Origin: Sulfitobacter guttiformis | Lineage (GTDB): Bacteria; Pseudomonadota; Alphaproteobacteria; Rhodobacterales; Rhodobacteraceae | Length of the DNA: 64,000 nucleotides | Direction of reading: 5' to 3' | Assembly: GCF_003610455.1 (NCBI RefSeq) | Contig: NZ_RAQK01000001.1 | Span: 1,922,001 to 1,986,000, forward strand | Shown: in pieces, positions 16,567 through 26,065 of the stretch | How the letters are laid out: each line of letters starts with the position of its first letter | How positions within the stretch are numbered: the stretch's first letter is position 1 | Program-made: the position numbers and the translations under genes | The notes under the pieces: generated by a model | The model's input: only the letters and a program-made list of their open reading frames with translations | Database searches by the model: none | What the model was told of the DNA's origin: nothing

Positions 16567-18467
16567 GGGTTCGCCTTTTGTGGAATAATGAGCGCGGCAA
16601 GGTCTTCGGCGCTAAAGGGTTTGCGTAGCACAGGAGCGTGTCGCTGCGCTTCCATAAACAGTGGAGCATCGGAGGGCAAAGAGGTCATCAATATAAGCGG
16701 CGGGCCAGCGGGTCCTAGGCGGCGGGCGAGATCGGTGCCATTGGCCTCTCCCTCCAGCTGGATATCGCTTAGAATGAGGGCAATGTCGGGCAGATCGGCC
16801 AGTAGGGCGCTTGCTTCGTCCACCGATGCCGCCTCAATCACCGAATGCCCCAAATCCATCAGCATGTCGCGCATGAGAGCGCGCAGATCATCGCGGTCCT
16901 CGACCAACAGAGCAAGGCCGGTCTCTGCGGGCACCGCGGCGCGGTAGGGTAGGCGCAGGGTTACGCGCGCGCCTGTCTCCGTATTGGCAAGGCGCAGATC
17001 GCCCCCTGCAAGTTTGGTCATGTCATAGACCATAGGCAGCCCAAGGCCCGATCCTTCGGCGCCTTTGGTCGTAAAGAACGGGTCGAGGGCATGGACCAGT
17101 GCATTTGGTGAAAAGCCTGCACCGGTATCGCTCACCTCGAACTCGAGCCAGGTACCGTGCACATGGCGCAGTGTGAGTGTGATTTCACCCGATGCGCCCA
17201 TGGCATCGCGGGCGTTGAGGATCAGGTTGAGCAGACTGTCCTGCAACATGCCGCGGTCGAGTAATACGCTGCCGATGGGCGGAGTTTTGACAGTGAGTCG
17301 CATGCCCTCTGGCAATGTTGGTTCTGTCAGGGTGACCAGATCATTCATGAGTACCTGTACGTCAGTCACGGTCAGGCGCAGGCTGCGCGGGTTGGATATC
17401 CGAGAAATGGAGGTCAATAATGCCCCCCCTCTGCGGGCAGCATTCAGTGTGCCTTCGATCAGTGGGCCAGCTTCCTGCGGTAGGGCGGGCAGGCGACCAA
17501 GGCGAGATTGCAGGCCAAGAATAATAGTCAGCAGATTCGAAAAATCATGCGCAAGGCCGGAGGTAATTTGCGCGGCAAGCGCGCGGCGGCGTGTCTGTTG
17601 CAAGGTCGCACGGGTTTGGGTCTCTGCCGTGACGTCCATCGACAAGATGTAGACACCGCCTGTGCGGTCCGGCGTCAGGGCGGTGCGGATGCGACGCGAG
17701 TTGGTTTCGTCGGTAAATTCTTGCACGGCTGGCGCGCCGCCAAACGCAGTGTTGAGCGCATGGGTGAGTTTCTCATAGTTGAATGCACCAAGCACCTCAC
17801 GGATTGGCAGCCCCAGAATATCGGAAGGGCGATCGGGGATGATCGCGCTCAGGCGCTGATTGGAGTAGGTGTAGTGACCTGTGGCATCGACATGGGCGAT
17901 GTGGGCGGGCATCATTTCGGTCGTCAGACGCGCGCGGGCCTCGGCGGCGGTCAATTGGCGCTTTGTCTCCTCCAGCGTGGTAATCATCGCAGCGCGCTCA
18001 CGGTTGGTCTGGCTCAGCGCCTCCGTATGGGCGAGGACCTGATCGCTGAGTGCGTCCGAGCGGGCGCGCAAAAGTGCTTCTTGTGCTTTTGTTGCGGAAA
18101 TATCGGTGTAGACGGTGACCCACCCACCATCCGGCAGCGGCGAGCCCTCGACGCTGATAGTGCGGCCATTGGCGCGGGTGCGCTCCATGTAATGTGGCTC
18201 AAACGCTTTTGCCTGACTGATGCGTTCGGTCACGAAGCCGGACACGTCTGCGACTTCGCCGTATTCGCCGCTCTGGGCGAGATGGGTAATTGTGTCATGG
18301 AAGGTGGCCCCTGGTGTAACGAGGGCATCGGGGAGGTTGAACATGGTCTGGAATGGTGCATTGCACACTACTAGACGCAGATCGCGGTCATAGATGGTCA
18401 GTGCCTGCGCGATGAGGTTCAGGCCGGCCATGGTCATGGATTTTGTTTGATCGGTTGTCAGAGCCAT
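16563..18467 (-). CDS. Cytosolic PAS-PAS hybrid sensor histidine kinase
   Basis: A hybrid kinase of about 634 residues without transmembrane helices. It has an N-terminal PAS-like domain (LTIYDRDLRLVVCNAPFQTMF), a short coiled coil, a second PAS (HIAHVDATGHYTYSNQRLSAI), a HisKA domain with His in GLAHDFSNLLTI, an ATPase domain (NLILNARDAM, GSGLGLPMVYDM) and a C-terminal receiver with Asp in LILSDIQLEGE. The absence of membrane spans implies an internal signal, perhaps a metabolite of the neighbouring pathway. No strong ribosome site marks the start; TTG at 18500 or ATG at 18437 are alternatives to the ATG at 18467. Confidence 0.9.
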   Translation of the reverse strand: MALTTDQTKSMTMAGLNLIAQALTIYDRDLRLVVCNAPFQTMFNLPDALVTPGATFHDTITHLAQSGEYGEVADVSGFVTERISQAKAFEPHYMERTRANGRTISVEGSPLPDGGWVTVYTDISATKAQEALLRARSDALSDQVLAHTEALSQTNRERAAMITTLEETKRQLTAAEARARLTTEMMPAHIAHVDATGHYTYSNQRLSAIIPDRPSDILGLPIREVLGAFNYEKLTHALNTAFGGAPAVQEFTDETNSRRIRTALTPDRTGGVYILSMDVTAETQTRATLQQTRRRALAAQITSGLAHDFSNLLTIILGLQSRLGRLPALPQEAGPLIEGTLNAARRGGALLTSISRISNPRSLRLTVTDVQVLMNDLVTLTEPTLPEGMRLTVKTPPIGSVLLDRGMLQDSLLNLILNARDAMGASGEITLTLRHVHGTWLEFEVSDTGAGFSPNALVHALDPFFTTKGAEGSGLGLPMVYDMTKLAGGDLRLANTETGARVTLRLPYRAAVPAETGLALLVEDRDDLRALMRDMLMDLGHSVIEAASVDEASALLADLPDIALILSDIQLEGEANGTDLARRLGPAGPPLILMTSLPSDAPLFMEAQRHAPVLRKPFSAEDLAALIIPQKANP

Positions 18468-18568
18468 GGCGCAGTTTGCATCCGCGCGGCGGGGTGTCAA
18501 AGGGGGAGTTCGCGGCGGCGCCGGTTCACATGTAATTTAGAGGGCGGTGAAGTGATATTTTGCGATGC

Positions 18569-18584
18569 TGGTAACAATTGGTAA
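18569..18584. promoter_or_regulatory. Candidate response-regulator operator (tandem TGGTAA)
   Basis: TGGTAA occurs at 18569-18574 and again at 18579-18584, exactly 10 bases apart on the same face of the helix. OmpR-family regulators typically bind such direct repeats. The site is in the 236-base gap between the kinase gene and the divergent CoA ligase gene. It is inferred from pattern and position only. Confidence 0.4.
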
Positions 18585-18703
18585 GGTTTGAGAAAACATC
18601 ACGAATAAGTTGAAGTCGACGGTACGAATGCCATGCTACTTTAATACTGAATCGCGCAAACGCGGTCTGCCTGTCGCAATGATAGGATCTGGGAGGATAC
18701 ATT

Positions 18704-20674
18704 TTGGCTTTGATTGAATGCCCCGCGGGGCAACCCGCGTCCGTTCCTGCATTGCTGGACCGCAATGCAAAGATGTTTGCGGATGCGCCTGCCTACCGCG
18801 AGAAAGAATATGGTATCTGGCAGAGCTGGACCTGGAGCGAGACCCGTGATGAGGTCGAGGCACTGGCGCTGGGGTTTCTGGAGCTTGGACTGAATGAAGG
18901 TGATTTCGTTGCCATCATCGGTCGGAACCGGCCCTATCTCTATTGGGCAATGATGGCAGCCGAGAAATGCGGTGCAGTTCCCGTGCCTTTGTATCAGGAC
19001 GCCAACGCAGAAGAGATGGCTTATGTGATGAGTCATTGCGGTGCGCGGTTTGCGATCGTTGGTGATCAGGAGCAGGTCGACAAGATTTTTGAAGTGCGCG
19101 ACCAATTGCCTGAATTCGAGCGTATCATATATCTCGATCCGCGTGGTTTGCGTAAGTACGACCATGATGTGCTGGACCAATATGCGGCAGTACAAGATAT
19201 GGGCCGTGCTAACCGCGAAAAGCACAAGGCAGAGCTGGACGCACGGCAGGCCAAGCTGGACTATGACAGTACCGGCGTAATGCTTTATACATCTGGCACG
19301 ACCGGAAAACCCAAGGGCGTGGTGCTGAGCAATCGTAACATCATTGAGACGGCCAAATCGTCATCCGAATTTGATAAGCTTCGCCAATCCGACGACATTC
19401 TGGCCTATCTGCCGATGGCATGGGTCGGTGACTTTATTTTTTCGGTAGGGCAGGCGCTGTGGACAGGGTTTTGTACGAATTGTCCGGAAAGTGCGGAAAC
19501 CATGCATGTGGATCTGCGCGAAATCGGGCCAACTTACTATTTCGCGCCACCGCGGGTTTTCGAGACGCAGCTTACCAATGTGATGATCCGCATGGAGGAT
19601 GCGAGCCGGTTCAAGAAAAAGCTTTTTGATTACTACATGGGTGTAGCGCGCAAAGTCGGGGCAGATATTCTTGATGGTAAAGAAGTCGGCCTGATTGACC
19701 GGCTAAATTACCGCATGGGCGAGGCCTTCATTTATGGTCCGCTCAAAAATACCTTGGGGTTCAGCCGTGTGCGTGTGGGATATACCGCAGGTGAGGCAAT
19801 CGGGCCGGAGATTTTCGATTTTTACCGAAGCTTGGGGATTAACCTCAAGCAGCTGTACGGCCAGACGGAAGCGACTGTGTTTATCACTGCGCAGCCCGAT
19901 GGTCAGGTGCGCAGTGACACGGTGGGTGTGACCTGCCCCGGTGTGGAGCTGAAAATTGCCGATAATGGAGAGGTGTTCTATCGCTCGCCAGGGGTGTTCG
20001 TAGAGTATTACAAGAACGCGCAGAGCACGGCAGATACCAAGGATTCCGAGGGCTGGGTCGCCACGGGAGATGCCGGATTTATCGAGCCTGACACAGGGCA
20101 TTTACGGATTATCGACCGTGCAAAAGACGTGGGCAAAATGGCCAGCGGCACCTTGTTTGCGCCCAAGTATGTCGAGAATAAGCTCAAGTTTTTCCCTAAC
20201 ATTCTGGAGGCAGTTGTTTTTGGCAACGGCAAGGAAGAGTGCACTGCCTTTATTAACATCGACCTGACGGCGGTAGGCAATTGGGCGGAGCGCAATAACA
20301 TCGGATATGCCTCCTATCAGGAACTGGCGCGTCACCCACAAGTGATGCAGCAAATTCAGGAGCATGTGGAAGCTGTCAACGCATCTGTGGCCGAAGACGA
20401 GATGCTGTCAGGCTGTCAGCTGCACCGTTTTGTTGTGCTGCACAAAGAGCTGGACGCGGATGACGGAGAGCTGACGCGGACACGCAAGGTACGCCGCCGG
20501 ATCATCGAAGAGAAATATGCAGATATCATTGCAGCGCTTTATGACGGGTCTACGCAGGTGAGCACCGAGACGGAAGTCACCTATGAAGACGGGCGCAAGG
20601 GCAGCATCAAAGCAACGCTGGAAGTGCGGTCGGCAAAAATATTTGCGGATAACCGCAAGATGGCGGCGGAATGA
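18704..20674 (+). CDS. AMP-forming acyl-CoA synthetase (long-chain type)
   Basis: A 656-residue ANL-superfamily enzyme that activates a carboxylic acid to its CoA thioester through an acyl-adenylate. The P-loop is YTSGTTGKPKGVVLSN at about residue 195-210, then LYGQTEA and the hinge region TGDAGFIEPDTGHLRIIDRAKD. It is related to long-chain acyl-CoA synthetases. TTG at 18704 is taken as start because GGGAGG lies seven bases upstream. It leads an operon-like array with the Liv ABC genes, which suggests that it activates the imported compound. The substrate could be a fatty, dicarboxylic or aromatic acid. Confidence 0.9.
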   Translation: MALIECPAGQPASVPALLDRNAKMFADAPAYREKEYGIWQSWTWSETRDEVEALALGFLELGLNEGDFVAIIGRNRPYLYWAMMAAEKCGAVPVPLYQDANAEEMAYVMSHCGARFAIVGDQEQVDKIFEVRDQLPEFERIIYLDPRGLRKYDHDVLDQYAAVQDMGRANREKHKAELDARQAKLDYDSTGVMLYTSGTTGKPKGVVLSNRNIIETAKSSSEFDKLRQSDDILAYLPMAWVGDFIFSVGQALWTGFCTNCPESAETMHVDLREIGPTYYFAPPRVFETQLTNVMIRMEDASRFKKKLFDYYMGVARKVGADILDGKEVGLIDRLNYRMGEAFIYGPLKNTLGFSRVRVGYTAGEAIGPEIFDFYRSLGINLKQLYGQTEATVFITAQPDGQVRSDTVGVTCPGVELKIADNGEVFYRSPGVFVEYYKNAQSTADTKDSEGWVATGDAGFIEPDTGHLRIIDRAKDVGKMASGTLFAPKYVENKLKFFPNILEAVVFGNGKEECTAFINIDLTAVGNWAERNNIGYASYQELARHPQVMQQIQEHVEAVNASVAEDEMLSGCQLHRFVVLHKELDADDGELTRTRKVRRRIIEEKYADIIAALYDGSTQVSTETEVTYEDGRKGSIKATLEVRSAKIFADNRKMAAE

Positions 20675-20765
20675 TGTCTGTGCGACGCCCGCGTACCGCG
20701 ACGCCCCGCCCGCCATCCCGTGAGAGCATGAGTTTATTTGGAAAATTGAAGATGGGGGCATTCGC

Positions 20766-21599
20766 GTGAAAGATAACGCCGAGAGCTACGTCACGACGGA
20801 CGGGCGCACGATTGGTCCCGTGGTTATGGAAATGAAGAACATCACCTTGCGGTTTGGCGGGGTGGAAGCGATCAAGGATATCTCCTTCGATATCCGCGAG
20901 GGAGAGATCCGGGCAATTATTGGGCCTAATGGTGCAGGGAAGTCCTCGATGCTCAATGTGATATCGGGCTTTTACGTCCCTCAGGAGGGGGAGGTCTGGT
21001 ACAAGGGCGCGCGTCGCCCCCCCATGAAGCCCTATGAGGTTGCCCAGCAGGGGATCGCGCGGACATTTCAGAACATTGCATTGTTCGAAGGGATGTCTGT
21101 GCTCGACAACGTCATGACGGGGCGTTTGACCCATATGAAGACGGGAATGCTGTCCCAGATGATCTGGCGGGGGGCTGCAGAGCGTGAAGAGGTTGCAAAC
21201 CGTGAAGTGGCCGAACGGATTATCGACTTCCTTGAAATTCAGGCGATCCGAAAGACGCCTGTGGCGCGGCTGCCTTATGGGTTGAAAAAGCGGGTCGAGC
21301 TGGCGCGGGCACTTGCCGCCGAGCCTTCAATCCTGCTGCTTGACGAGCCGATGGCTGGAATGAATGTCGAGGAAAAAGAGGATATGAGCCGCTTTATTTT
21401 GGACGTGAATGATGAATTCGGCACCACGATTGCGCTGATCGAGCATGACATGGGTGTTGTGATGGACCTGAGCGACCGTGTGGTGGTGATGGATTACGGC
21501 AAGAAGATTGGTGATGGCACTCCGCATGAAGTGCGCAACAATCAGGCAGTGATCGACGCCTATCTGGGTGTAGCCCATGACGAGGAGGACGCGACATGA
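20766..21599 (+). CDS. livG: Branched-chain amino acid-type ABC transporter ATPase LivG
   Basis: A 277-residue ABC ATPase of the LivG class. Walker A is GPNGAGKSS, the signature region is the LivG-like LPYGLKKRVELARAL, Walker B is ILLLDEPMAG and the switch His is in IEHDMG. It powers import with LivF through permeases LivH and LivM. The start is GTG at 20766, and the first 20 residues precede the conserved core. It overlaps livH by four bases. The substrate is not necessarily an amino acid, given the CoA ligases on both sides. Confidence 0.92.
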   Translation: MKDNAESYVTTDGRTIGPVVMEMKNITLRFGGVEAIKDISFDIREGEIRAIIGPNGAGKSSMLNVISGFYVPQEGEVWYKGARRPPMKPYEVAQQGIARTFQNIALFEGMSVLDNVMTGRLTHMKTGMLSQMIWRGAAEREEVANREVAERIIDFLEIQAIRKTPVARLPYGLKKRVELARALAAEPSILLLDEPMAGMNVEEKEDMSRFILDVNDEFGTTIALIEHDMGVVMDLSDRVVVMDYGKKIGDGTPHEVRNNQAVIDAYLGVAHDEEDAT

Positions 21600-22603
21600 A
21601 CGAGCAGCTTGCATTTACGATCGAGGTTTTTGCCAACGGGCTGATGGCGGGTGTTTTGTATGCGCTGGTCGCCCTCGGATTTGTGTTGATCTACAAAGCG
21701 TCGGGGATTTTCAACTATGCACAAGGTGTTATGGCGCTGTTTGCGGCGATGACATTGGTCGGAATCCAGAACGGGCAGGTGCCATTTGCGCATCTCATCA
21801 ACGCAATGTTCGGGCTGGACGTGCACAAATTCGGATGGACAGTGCATTCGTTTGTCGCAATTTTGCTGACCGTAGCTGTCATGGTTGTACTTGCCTGGGC
21901 GGTGCAGAGGTTTGTATTCCGGCATCTGGTGGGCCAAGAGCCGATCATTCTGTTCATGGCGACCATCGGCTTGGCATATTTCCTCGAAGGGGTGGCGGAT
22001 TTGATGTGGGGGTCCGAGCTCAAAGCGCTGGACGTCTGTGCAGCGCCTGGCGCGTGTTTGCCGCAGGGTATGAACATGTGGCTGGAAGGGACCACCTACG
22101 AGGCGCTGGGCTATGGCTTTTTCATCGACAACCTCGATATCGTAGCGAGCATTATTGCGGCCATCCTTGTGGTGGGTCTGGTCATGTTTGCGCAGTACAC
22201 CAAGCAGGGGCGCGCGATGCGGGCGGTTGCGGATGACCATCAGGCGGCATTGTCAGTTGGGGTGTCTTTGAACTTTATCTGGATTTTGGTCTGGTCGCTG
22301 GCAGGATTTGTGGCCCTTGTCGCGGGGATCATGTGGGGCGCGAAGTCTGGTGTTCAGTTCTCGCTCTCGCTGATCGCTTTGAAGGCGCTTCCAGTGTTAA
22401 TGTTAGGTGGATTTACGTCGATCCCGGGGGCCATCGTGGGTGGCTTGATCATCGGTGTGGGTGAGAAGTTGTTCGAATTCCTGATCGGTGCGCCGTTCCT
22501 TGGTGGGGCGACGGAGAACTGGTTTGCCTACATGCTGGCGCTGTTGTTCCTGGTGTTCCGTCCGCAAGGCTTGTTCGGGGAGAAGATCATTGAGCGTGTA
22601 TGA
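21596..22603 (+). CDS. livH: ABC transporter permease LivH
   Basis: A 335-residue permease with about eight hydrophobic segments and the typical LivH features (ANGLMAGVLYALVALGFVLIYKASG at the N-terminus in consecutive pieces, GGFTSIPGAIVGG late). It forms the membrane channel with LivM. It is translationally coupled to livG. Relative to E. coli LivH it has an additional periplasmic segment around residues 140-165 containing two cysteines (VCAAPGACLPQG), a feature of this importer group. Confidence 0.92.
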   Translation: MNEQLAFTIEVFANGLMAGVLYALVALGFVLIYKASGIFNYAQGVMALFAAMTLVGIQNGQVPFAHLINAMFGLDVHKFGWTVHSFVAILLTVAVMVVLAWAVQRFVFRHLVGQEPIILFMATIGLAYFLEGVADLMWGSELKALDVCAAPGACLPQGMNMWLEGTTYEALGYGFFIDNLDIVASIIAAILVVGLVMFAQYTKQGRAMRAVADDHQAALSVGVSLNFIWILVWSLAGFVALVAGIMWGAKSGVQFSLSLIALKALPVLMLGGFTSIPGAIVGGLIIGVGEKLFEFLIGAPFLGGATENWFAYMLALLFLVFRPQGLFGEKIIERV

Positions 22604-22615
22604 GTTTGAGAGAGC

Positions 22616-22674
22616 GGTGCGCAGTGAATGCGCACCCCACAGATGCGCCGTAGGGTGCGCATTCACTGCGCACC
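22616..22674. repeat. REP-like nested inverted repeat between livH and livM
   Basis: Arms at 22616-22637 and 22653-22674 form a perfect 22-base stem with a 15-base loop. Each arm is itself an inverted repeat, GGTGCGC at one end and GCGCACC at the other. The run TAGGGTGCGC before the second arm resembles dispersed GGTGCGC palindromes known in many bacterial genomes. It may act as an mRNA-processing or attenuation structure within the operon. Confidence 0.75.
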
Positions 22675-22689
22675 AAAGGAGAGACCTAA

Positions 22690-23802
22690 ATGTTCTATCG
22701 TGAAGCAGGCGATTTCAGTACGACCTATCCGCAGGACCAGCAGACGTTCCCGATCAAGTTCGACCGCTACCGCTACTATGTGGTTCTGTTCATCGCCATT
22801 TTTGTCGTGCCATTTTTGCTCAACGACTATTGGGTAAACTCGCTGCTGCTACCGTTTTTAATCTATGCGATTGCGGCGCTGGGGTTGAACATTCTTGTTG
22901 GATACTGCGGACAGGTATCACTTGGAACCGGTGGTTTCATGGCCGTTGGGGCATATAGCTGCTATAAGTTCATGACCGGTGTGGACATCTGGTGGGGCGG
23001 TGAATTGCTGTTTCGGTTGCCAGAGTTCAATATCTTTTTCAGCGTCATTATGGGCGGTGTGATGACTGCACTTGTCGGCGTGCTATTCGGCCTGCCCAGC
23101 CTGCGGATCAAAGGCTTCTACCTCGCCGTGGCGACGCTGGCCGCGCAGTTCTTCCTTGTTTGGTTGTTTAACCGTGTTTCGTGGTTTTACAATTATTCGG
23201 CCTCTGGCCAGATCAGCGCACCGGAGCGGGATTTGTTCGGCATTTTGATTACCGGACCTTCGACTACCCCTTGGGCGGCTTATTTATTCTGCCTCTTTTT
23301 CACGATCATTTGTGCGCTAATTGCGCGCAATCTGACGCGGGGCGCATCAGGGCGCAAGTGGATGGCAATTCGCGATATGGATATCGCTGCCGAAATCATC
23401 GGAGTGAATCCGCTGCGCGCCAAGTTGACGGCGTTTATGGTTTCCTCCTTCTTTATCGGCATCTCCGGCGCGCTGTTTTTCTCCGTCTATCTTGGCGCTG
23501 TGGAAGTAGGCGAAGCTTTTGGCATCCAAAAATCGTTTCTGGTTTTGTTCATGGTTATCATCGGAGGTCTGGGCAGTATTTTCGGGTCTTTCGCAGGTGC
23601 CGCGTTTCTGGTGCTTTTGCCGGTGGTATTGAAGGTTGTCGGTGTCGACTGGTTAGGTTGGCCTACGGATATCGTCGCGCATTTGCAGCTTGTCATCGTA
23701 GGGCTCCTGATCATTGTGTTCCTGATCGCCGAGCCGCATGGCATTGCCCAACTGTGGCGCGTGGCAAAAGAGAAATTGAGATTGTGGCCTTTCCCGCATT
23801 GA
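22690..23802 (+). CDS. livM: ABC transporter permease LivM
   Basis: A 370-residue permease, partner of LivH. About ten hydrophobic segments; conserved elements include LGLNILVGYCGQVSLGTGGF and the cytoplasmic loop GRKWMAIRDMDIAAEIIGVNP that docks with the ATPases. AGGAG stands eight bases before the ATG. The 86-base gap after livH holds a strong inverted repeat, so expression of livM may differ from that of livH. Confidence 0.92.
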   Translation: MFYREAGDFSTTYPQDQQTFPIKFDRYRYYVVLFIAIFVVPFLLNDYWVNSLLLPFLIYAIAALGLNILVGYCGQVSLGTGGFMAVGAYSCYKFMTGVDIWWGGELLFRLPEFNIFFSVIMGGVMTALVGVLFGLPSLRIKGFYLAVATLAAQFFLVWLFNRVSWFYNYSASGQISAPERDLFGILITGPSTTPWAAYLFCLFFTIICALIARNLTRGASGRKWMAIRDMDIAAEIIGVNPLRAKLTAFMVSSFFIGISGALFFSVYLGAVEVGEAFGIQKSFLVLFMVIIGGLGSIFGSFAGAAFLVLLPVVLKVVGVDWLGWPTDIVAHLQLVIVGLLIIVFLIAEPHGIAQLWRVAKEKLRLWPFPH

Positions 23803-23821
23803 CGGGGAGCTACGACAAGAA

Positions 23822-23838
23822 GGCGGGTTCTCCCCGCC
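23822..23838 (+). repeat. Small hairpin before the binding-protein gene
   Basis: GGCGGG (23822-23827) and CCCGCC (23833-23838) separated by five bases, in the 73-base gap between livM and the substrate-binding gene. Such hairpins can protect a downstream binding-protein mRNA from 5' decay. There is no T-tract, so it is not a clear terminator. Confidence 0.45.
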
Positions 23839-23875
23839 CAACGACACCAACAACAATCCTTGGGAGGAAATGAAA

Positions 23876-25159
23876 ATGAAAATGAAACTGACTTCAATGG
23901 CTGTAGCAGGCCTGATGGCGGCAAGTCCCGTTCTTGCGGATCTTGTATTCCCGTCGATGTCATACCGGACCGGCCCTTATGCGGCGGGCGGTATCCCGTT
24001 TGCGGACGGGTATGCGGATTACTTCACCATGCTGAACGCCCGTGATGGCGGTATTGGCGGCGTAATGACCTCGGTTCCCGAGTGCGAGACAGCCTATAAT
24101 ACCGAGAAGGGTGTCGAATGCTACGAATCGCTGAAAGGCGGCGGCGGTCTGGTGTATCAGCCCCTTTCGACCGGCATCACCTATCAGTTGATCCCGAAAA
24201 CGACAGTTGATGATATTCCGATGCACACGATGGGCTATGGCCGTACGTCTGCGAAGAACGGCGAAGTGTTCACTCATACATTCAACTATCCGGCCAACTA
24301 CTGGGATGGTGCGTCTGGTGCGATCAACTATTTGCTGGCCGAGAACGGTGGCGATCTTAACGGTAAGAAAATCAGCCTCGTGTATCACAACTCCGCCTAT
24401 GGCAAGGAGCCCATTCGCACGCTGACCGACCTTGCTGCCAAACACGGTTTCGAGTTTACTGAAGTGCCGGTCGATCACCCCGGTCAGGAACAAAAGTCCC
24501 AATGGCTGCAAATTCGCCGTGACAAGCCTGACTATGTGATCATGTACGGTTGGGGCGTGATGAACCAAGTAGCGATTCAGGAAGCGGTCAACATCCGGTT
24601 CCCGATGGAAAATTTCATCGGTGTCTGGTGGTCGGGTTCCGAGAATGACGTTCTAGCAGCAGGCGCAGGCGCAAATGGATACAAAGCGCTTACCTTCCAC
24701 GGTGTTGGTAAAGACTTCCCCGTATTTGCCGACATCCAGACACATGTTGTCGATGCAGGTAAAGCGGCGGGTGCAGGCGACCAGATCGGCACCGTGCTCT
24801 ATAACCGCGGTCTCTATGCTGCGATGCTGGCGGCCGAAGCTGCAAAGACAGCTCAGGAAATCCACGGCGTAGCACAGATCAATGCGTCCCAGATGCGTGA
24901 TGGTATGGCGGCGCTCGAGATAACCGAAGAAAAGATGGCCGCACTTGGTCTGCCTAACTTCGGTCCTTCGTTCAAAGTATCATGCGACAACCACGGTGGT
25001 GACGGCATGGTTGGCGTGACCCAGTGGGATGCAACAGCCAAGACATGGACGCTGATCTCGGATTTTGCCGAGACAGACAAGGAACTGATCGACGGTCTGA
25101 TTGCCGAAGATTCCGCTGCCTATGCCGCGGAAAACAACATCACGCCCGAGTGTAAGTAA
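23876..25159 (+). CDS. ABC transporter periplasmic substrate-binding protein (Liv type)
   Basis: A 427-residue periplasmic binding protein of the leucine/amide-binding (type I) superfamily. The signal peptide is clear, with basic MKMK, hydrophobic MAVAGLMAASPVLA and probable cleavage before Asp. Domains with YHNSAYGKEPI and the C-terminal ITEEKMAALGLPNFG follow. GGAGG is eight bases before ATG 23876; ATGs at 23870 and 23882 are alternatives. It is longer than LivJ and belongs to the group found with acyl-CoA ligases, so the ligand may be an organic acid. Confidence 0.9.
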   Translation: MKMKLTSMAVAGLMAASPVLADLVFPSMSYRTGPYAAGGIPFADGYADYFTMLNARDGGIGGVMTSVPECETAYNTEKGVECYESLKGGGGLVYQPLSTGITYQLIPKTTVDDIPMHTMGYGRTSAKNGEVFTHTFNYPANYWDGASGAINYLLAENGGDLNGKKISLVYHNSAYGKEPIRTLTDLAAKHGFEFTEVPVDHPGQEQKSQWLQIRRDKPDYVIMYGWGVMNQVAIQEAVNIRFPMENFIGVWWSGSENDVLAAGAGANGYKALTFHGVGKDFPVFADIQTHVVDAGKAAGAGDQIGTVLYNRGLYAAMLAAEAAKTAQEIHGVAQINASQMRDGMAALEITEEKMAALGLPNFGPSFKVSCDNHGGDGMVGVTQWDATAKTWTLISDFAETDKELIDGLIAEDSAAYAAENNITPECK

Positions 25160-25169
25160 CTCCGGCCTG

Positions 25170-25199
25170 CTCTGGCCGCTGCCTGTGCGGCGGCCAGAG
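25170..25199 (+). repeat. Hairpin after the binding-protein gene
   Basis: Perfect 10-base arms CTCTGGCCGC and GCGGCCAGAG with a 10-base loop, 10 bases past the binding-protein stop. There is no T-tract, so it probably stabilises the upstream mRNA or partly attenuates livF rather than fully terminating. Confidence 0.6.
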
Positions 25200-25231
25200 A
25201 CACATAAGAATTCATGAAGGGACCAAGGGAC

Positions 25232-26065
25232 ATGTTGGACGCACAACCGGCGCAAGTGCAGGTAGAGAACCTGCTTGAGGTGAACAACATCGAGGTGATC
25301 TATAATAGCGTGATCCTTGTTCTCAAGGGGGTGAGCCTGAACGTGCCCAAGGGCGGGATTACCGCACTGCTAGGTGGCAATGGCGCGGGCAAAACGACCA
25401 CGCTCAAGGCGATTTCCGGCCTTCTCGCCTCCGAGCGGGGCGAGGTGACGAAGGGGACGATCAAATATCGCGGCCAGTCAATTGCAGCACAAGACCCCGC
25501 CGAGACGGTGAAAAAAGGTGTCGTGCAAGTGATGGAGGGCCGCCACTGCTTCGAGCATCTGACCATCGAGGAAAACCTGATGACCGGCGCCTACACGCGG
25601 CGCGACGGTAAGGGGGCGGTCGCTGCTGATCTGGAAATGGTCTACAACTATTTCCCACGTCTGCGCGAGCGGCGTAAATCCCAAGCGGGCTATACCTCGG
25701 GCGGTGAACAGCAAATGTGTGCGGTCGGTCGTGCCCTGATGAGCCGCCCCGAAACTATCCTGCTCGACGAGCCGTCGATGGGTCTGGCACCGCAGCTGGT
25801 AGAGCAGATCTTCAATATCGTCAAGGAGATCAACGAGAAGGAAGGCGTCACCTTCCTTTTGGCGGAACAGAACACAAACGTGGCACTGCGGTTTGCGCAT
25901 TACGGATACATTCTCGAAAGCGGGCGCGTCGTCATGGACGGCCCTGCCAAGGATTTGCGCGAAAATCAGGATGTGAAGGAGTTTTATCTGGGCATGTCTG
26001 ACGAAGGCCGCAAAAGTTTCCGCGATGTACGCAGTTATCGCCGCCGCAAACGCTGGCTCTCGTAA
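25232..26065 (+). CDS. livF: Branched-chain amino acid-type ABC transporter ATPase LivF
   Basis: A 277-residue second ATPase of the importer. Walker A is GGNGAGKTT, the signature is TSGGEQQMCAVGRAL, Walker B is ILLDEPSMG, and the switch is LLAEQNTNVAL. The C-terminus is unusually basic (RSYRRRKRW). The start is placed at ATG 25232 with GAAGGGA upstream; ATG 25214 would add six residues. Its TAA overlaps the next ATG (TAATG), coupling it to the VIT1-like gene. Confidence 0.9.
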   Translation: MLDAQPAQVQVENLLEVNNIEVIYNSVILVLKGVSLNVPKGGITALLGGNGAGKTTTLKAISGLLASERGEVTKGTIKYRGQSIAAQDPAETVKKGVVQVMEGRHCFEHLTIEENLMTGAYTRRDGKGAVAADLEMVYNYFPRLRERRKSQAGYTSGGEQQMCAVGRALMSRPETILLDEPSMGLAPQLVEQIFNIVKEINEKEGVTFLLAEQNTNVALRFAHYGYILESGRVVMDGPAKDLRENQDVKEFYLGMSDEGRKSFRDVRSYRRRKRWLS

